Shown piece after piece: positions 60,101 through 64,000 of a stretch of 64,000 bases of DNA (positions are counted from its first letter, which is position 1; each line of letters begins with the position of its first letter). The DNA lies in contig NC_087383.1 of NCBI RefSeq assembly GCF_963675165.1, positions 3,626,979 to 3,690,978 of the forward strand. Direction: 5' to 3'. Source of the stretch: Halichondria panicea. Taxonomy: Eukaryota > Porifera > Demospongiae > Suberitida > Halichondriidae. The notes beneath the pieces were generated by a model that saw nothing but the letters and a program-made list of their open reading frames with translations, ran no database searches and was not told the DNA's origin. Made by a program: the position numbers and the translations under genes.

Positions 60101-62250
60101 TATATTGAGCAAAACAATTCACAGTAACATGAATAAAGATAGAGGATCGCTTTATTACCTCGCCATACTGCTGATCCAAATGGAGGTCAGCTAGTTGCAA
60201 AAATCTAAGGACACCATTCTCTCCTGAGATTTTCTTTTTCATTTGTGCTGTTCTGTTGGTATTTATCATTTGTGGTACCTGAACTGGTTTGCTTTTCAGC
60301 TGATCGAGATCAAAAGTATATTGTTTTCGCTGTGAAGCATCGTAATCATGAGCTTTTGAGACATTAATCGTCCGTTTTAGCTCATTGAAAACATCTCTTA
60401 TGTGTGGTTTTAAATGTACCAGCGATTCATCGATGCTTGCTTCTGTAAATTTTTTGCAATATTTGAACTCTTGGCAGATGATGCGAGGGTCAATCAGGAT
60501 GTTGGACATAACATAAAGAACCTGGAAGTGAAATAATTCCTGGTTATTGGAAATTACGAATGAAGTCAACTAAAATGTATAAACATTTCAAGCAATGTAT
60601 AATAGTGAAAGTTCAACCGATTGACTGATTACACTCTGTAGAGTAGTTTCTTGCAGGAGAATTTAATACTTGAACAACTAGTGTTCAAGCTGGCGCTGTG
60701 CTAATGCCTCTCGCCATGATTTGCTTTCGCTCAAAAGTATAGAAGAGAAAGTATAGAAGAGGAAAAAGTGTATAAAATAATCTGTCTAAAACTGACTTGC
60801 AATTGTATAATTATGGTATCATTGTTGTGTTTTGTGGCTGCTTATACCAGGACCTCAAGGATCTAGGAAGCAACAAAGAAGAAGATTTTGTTTTCAATTA
60901 ATTATAAGCGGAAGTGCATAATTATTTCATAAAGTTAGCTTATCTATATAAAGTCACTGAGAAGAAAAGACTTATTACATGCATTGTTGTATTATGTGGC
61001 TTTAATACCAGGACCTCAAGAAAGAAGAAAATTGGATCTGTAGTTCATGCAGTGTATAATTATAATATTTAAGAAGAAAAGACTTGTGTACATGCATATT
61101 GTTATCTATAGTAGTGTTTTGTGGCTTACCAGGCCCTCAAGAAAAATATGATTCTGCCAGGAGGATCTGGATCTGGGGAATGAGCGCGCATGCGCATTAC
61201 ATCCATAGGAATAATTAAAGGGTGTGTCCAAAGAGATCAATTTCACAAATGGCTACTGCTAGCTAGCTGTTTTAACAGGTATTTTCTGAGTCTTGTAGCT
61301 AACAAAAAGCTAGCGCTTTAGTGCAAGGCTAACTCATATGTTGAATAGAAAGTTTGTGCGGACAGATGATGCTATGAAAGATTCTGAAGAGACTGCAACA
61401 GCCAATGTGAGTCAAACTAGCCATAACTCGAGAAAGAAGCTTTAGTTTGCTAATCCACGAATCAAAATCCAAGAGAACGTGGCTAGAAGCCTATAGAAGC
61501 TGTTAGTTTTCGTCGCATTGCAACCGTTGAGCAGTTACAGCTGGAACAGACACACAGACACACACACACACACACACACACACAGTCAGCTTTACCGTAT
61601 CCCTCGTGCGGCTACGCCTCGAGGCATAATGAAAGCACAATAATAATGACTGATTAATGTGCAATATTCGATCAAAGATTTGATTACAATGAGGTGCTAG
61701 CCAGAGAGACAATGGAGCACTCACTACTGGTCCATATGAGTAGATGAATCCTGGACAAGTGTACTCCCCTCCACGGGGGATAACCTCTACACAGATGCCG
61801 TGGATGATGGGGTAGATTGTGTCTAAGGTGAGGTTCGACTCTACTGCTTGTTGGAATAGTTCAGCTGCATCCTGCGTAAAGATTTATAGTATGTGTGAAG
61901 ATACGGCTATAGAATCTATAGCAATGCAGCTGCTTTCTTGAGTTAAGTATAGACGTAATCATAATATTATAGCTATACTATTAATGATAGTCTACTATTA
62001 AACTTTACTAGATGCTCAATCAGTTCACTGAATGTAACAGTAACCGAACAGTTCAGTATTGTTAGCACATCTACAGACAAAACGAGTAGCTAGATATCGA
62101 ATCGCTTACCAAACAAAGTGCACAGAGACCATCATCTTGAATTGCGCTTATGTTATCAGCATGTTCCTCACCAAACACAGGCAAGGCTGAACTGAAAGGG
62201 AGAAAGGATCCAAAAAGAACCAAAAGAACTGTCACCGGTCCATACTGCAT
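57174..62250 (-). CDS. SMPD1: Acid sphingomyelinase (13 exons)
   Basis: Transcript-order exons: 62110-62250, 61725-61871, 60159-60521, 60041-60097, 59858-59972, 59517-59645, 59400-59446, 59146-59288, 58968-59076, 58312-58455, 57953-58112, 57493-57607, 57174-57336; 610 aa, all in phase. A signal peptide (MQYGPVTVLLVLFGSFLPF) is followed by a saposin-B domain with the expected Cys pattern (LCALCL ... GICVEVIPRGGEYTC ... ICQEFKYC) and a calcineurin-like phosphoesterase domain. Metal ligands: D208 and H210 (ADLHLD), D276 (TGDN), N316 (GNHE), H423 (AHIPPG), H457 and H459 (GHTHTDQF), nearly the human numbering. A Cys-rich tail (CDSSCKKHILCS) matches the family. The lysosomal or secreted enzyme hydrolyses sphingomyelin to ceramide. 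The saposin domain separates it from SMPDL3. Divergent from the dehydrogenase gene. Confidence 0.93.
58654..58777. repeat. MITE-like element in SMPD1 intron 9
   Basis: Left end GGGACCCTCTAAATAAGCGA, right end TCGCCTAATTAGAGGGTCC followed by TACGGTA. The 124-bp element resembles the one at 15868-16003. Confidence 0.6.
61190..61632 (-). repeat. 500-bp interspersed repeat, copy 3 (inverted)
   Basis: Reverse-complement, more diverged relative of the copies at 10559 and 13404, in SMPD1 intron 2. It begins (minus strand) GCTTTCATTATGCCTCGAGG and includes a GT/CA run (61549-61583), the CTCGAGTTATGGCTAG core and AGCGCTAGCT. Confidence 0.55.
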
Positions 62251-62476
62251 GCTAACGTCACTGACTCAGCACTCAGCTAGCTCTGCATGGAGTACAAGTA
62301 GTATGTGAAAGGAATTCACTGACACTTGAATATTATTATTGGGTACCAGTGACCAGGGGAAATCCCTAGGGCGACACACCCACTTGACCTTCTGAAGCCA
62401 AAAACTAACTTCTCACAGTGCTAGTGCAGTAGACAGAGTCTCTTGTCTGGCGTTCCAGTCTCATCCAGCAAGTATA
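62251..62476. promoter_or_regulatory. Shared divergent promoter, SMPD1 / dehydrogenase
   Basis: Start codons of two divergent genes are 226 bp apart. No TATA box is evident; the promoters must overlap or be bidirectional. Confidence 0.5.
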
Positions 62477-64000
62477 ATGAGCAGTACAGGTGCAGGTGTA
62501 CCAGCCACAATGAAGGCTCTGGTAAAGTCAGAGGAGGGGGTGTCTTATGAGTACAAAGAGGTGCCTGTACCTGCTCCAGTTGGGGATGAGCTGCTAGTGA
62601 AGGTGAGGAAGGTTGCCCTCTGTGGATCGGATATCAGCCTCTATCAGTGGAACACTGGTGAGGAGAGTTTGAGGTGTTTTGCAGGTATAGCTAGATTGAT
62701 CGTTCACTTTATAGGCGGTTTTTCTAGTTTTTGCTCATAGAGCTAGAGCTAGAGCCAGCTATGTTCGTTCATTTTGCTCTAGTTGTATCCCTACACGGCA
62801 AATGTAATTTATGCATCTAAAGTCATGCAGTTTGCTTATTATCATGTAGTTGCTCAAACAATTGCTAACGTTCCCTTCACTCCTGGTCATGAAATGGTGG
62901 GAGAGGTGAGTCGTATCTACAGGCCTTGTTCAATTTGCAACTTACTGTACGTTGTCAACTATACATTGCAGCTGTTGCTTGCAGCAGATTTCTTTTTATT
63001 GGCTTGCGTCATTAATTATTTTGTTGTTAGTCACCTGCATCCGATGAAATAGGGTGTTTCCCCTTGTATTTACCAAGCCGCTCAACTTGTATGATGCTTG
63101 TAGCATATAGGCTTGTAAATAAATTACAGAAACAATAGCTGAACTACATGTGTAATAAATATTACACTAATAATTGTACGATTCATTGAACCTCTCATCA
63201 ATTCATACAGATAGTGTGTATGGGTCCAGAGGTTCCTCCTGAGTACAGTATCGGCAGGCGCGTGTGTGTGGAGAACCACTTCTACTGTGGCCACTGCTAC
63301 CAGTGCACTCATGGTAGGCTGTTATTTGACGTCACTCTTTCATCTAGTTTTCTCTGAGCATATGATAATGGGCAATGGCGTTCATGTCTGCTGATAGCAG
63401 TATCTTCTTTTCCCTGCAGATCAAAGGCACATTTGCCAAAACATGGACCAGTTTGGGCATGGAAAAGGAACAATCTATGGAGGATGCTCTGAGTACACAA
63501 TCATCCCAGCCAAGTATGCCTACTTGCTGACCACAGACTTGACCGACTCACAAGCTGCCTTGTTGGAACGTAAGCTGCATGTCTGCATCAGTATCTACAA
63601 TGAATTTAGTGTTAGTGCATGGGGATATAGTAATTAATAGCTACCTTGCTGATTATATAAATAGACTATACGTATAGTTGCATGGGATTTGAAAATGTTC
63701 TATTCAGCATGTGGTGTGGCTCATCAAGCACTGGAATCCATTGACCCTAAAGGAGATGATATTCTTATTCAAGGTACGTTCTTGAATGAACCATAATTAT
63801 TATGTTACAAATCACTGAATTTCCCCCTTTCTCCCTCTCTCTCTCAGGGTGTGGACCGGTTGGTCTGTTAGCTGTTGGTCTGGCAAAAGCTATGGGAGCT
63901 ACTAAAATGTAAGCTGTGTTTTAAGCAAGGGACCGCCACATAAGATCGTGTAGTGTCTATATAATTATTACGTTTTCCTTGCAGTCTTGCAGCAGATATT
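62477..64000 (+). CDS. Zinc-type medium-chain dehydrogenase, threonine/sorbitol dehydrogenase-like (5' part)
   Basis: Exons seen: 62477-62658, about 62853-62908, 63212-63314, 63420-63570, 63709-63773, 63848-63910, and the start of another at 63985 that runs off the window. The N-terminal GroES-like domain shows VRKVALCGSDISLYQW (catalytic zinc Cys), PFTPGHEMVGE (zinc His and Glu) and a structural zinc-type CGHCYQC. The nucleotide-binding domain begins with IQGCGPVGLLAVGLAKAMGA, the glycine motif of the NAD(P)-binding fold. CGSDI.LY.W resembles bacterial L-threonine 3-dehydrogenase more than sorbitol dehydrogenase, but the substrate cannot be fixed from this half. Partial only because the window ends. 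Confidence 0.85.

Overview
The window is intron-rich, AT-rich metazoan DNA. It carries Polycomb (PCGF3-like), STRAD-like, frataxin, TFIIE-alpha and acid sphingomyelinase genes with short spliceosomal introns and very compact spacing. Together with an intronless beta-helix/multi-membrane-span protein and a stand-alone TIR protein, this looks most like a demosponge (inference from style and gene content; no database was consulted). Intron-exon structures below were built by hand from GT/GC-AG sites, reading phase and family similarity.

Layout. 1-3.7 kb: mostly non-coding, with small inverted-repeat elements and one doubtful terminal exon. 3.7-6.6 kb (+): seven-exon membrane protein, possibly Mpo1/DUF962-like. 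7.4-8.2 kb (+): TIR-domain protein. 9.1-11.9 kb (-): frataxin, divergent from 12.1-15.5 kb (+) serine racemase. 16.2-17.1 kb: decayed copies of the beta-helix gene and of the last TFIIE-alpha exon. 17.77-37.20 kb: the centrepiece, a 19.4 kb composite made of two 941-bp direct repeats enclosing four tandem 4.39-kb units. Each unit holds a complete two-exon piggyBac transposase whose single intron contains a 15-copy G-rich minisatellite. 37.3-40.4 kb: decayed serine racemase exon and a two-copy diverged repeat. 41.4-45.0 kb (+): intact beta-helix/multi-span receptor-like gene. 45.2-62.3 kb (-): four head-to-tail genes, TFIIE-alpha (GTF2E1), PCGF3-like, STRAD-like and acid sphingomyelinase (SMPD1-like), only 260-400 bp apart. 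62.5 kb to the end (+): zinc-type medium-chain dehydrogenase, cut by the window edge and divergent from SMPD1.

How it fits together. The host genes are housekeeping genes (Fe-S assembly, transcription initiation, Polycomb repression, LKB1 signalling, lysosomal lipid breakdown) and do not form one pathway. The order of real genes and decayed pieces on the two sides of the transposon array is what a tandem segmental duplication with reciprocal decay would leave: racemase kept on the left and lost on the right, beta-helix gene and GTF2E1 lost on the left and kept on the right. The array sits at or near that duplication junction. The composite is flanked by ATAG on both outer sides and ATAA on both inner sides, which constrains how it arose.
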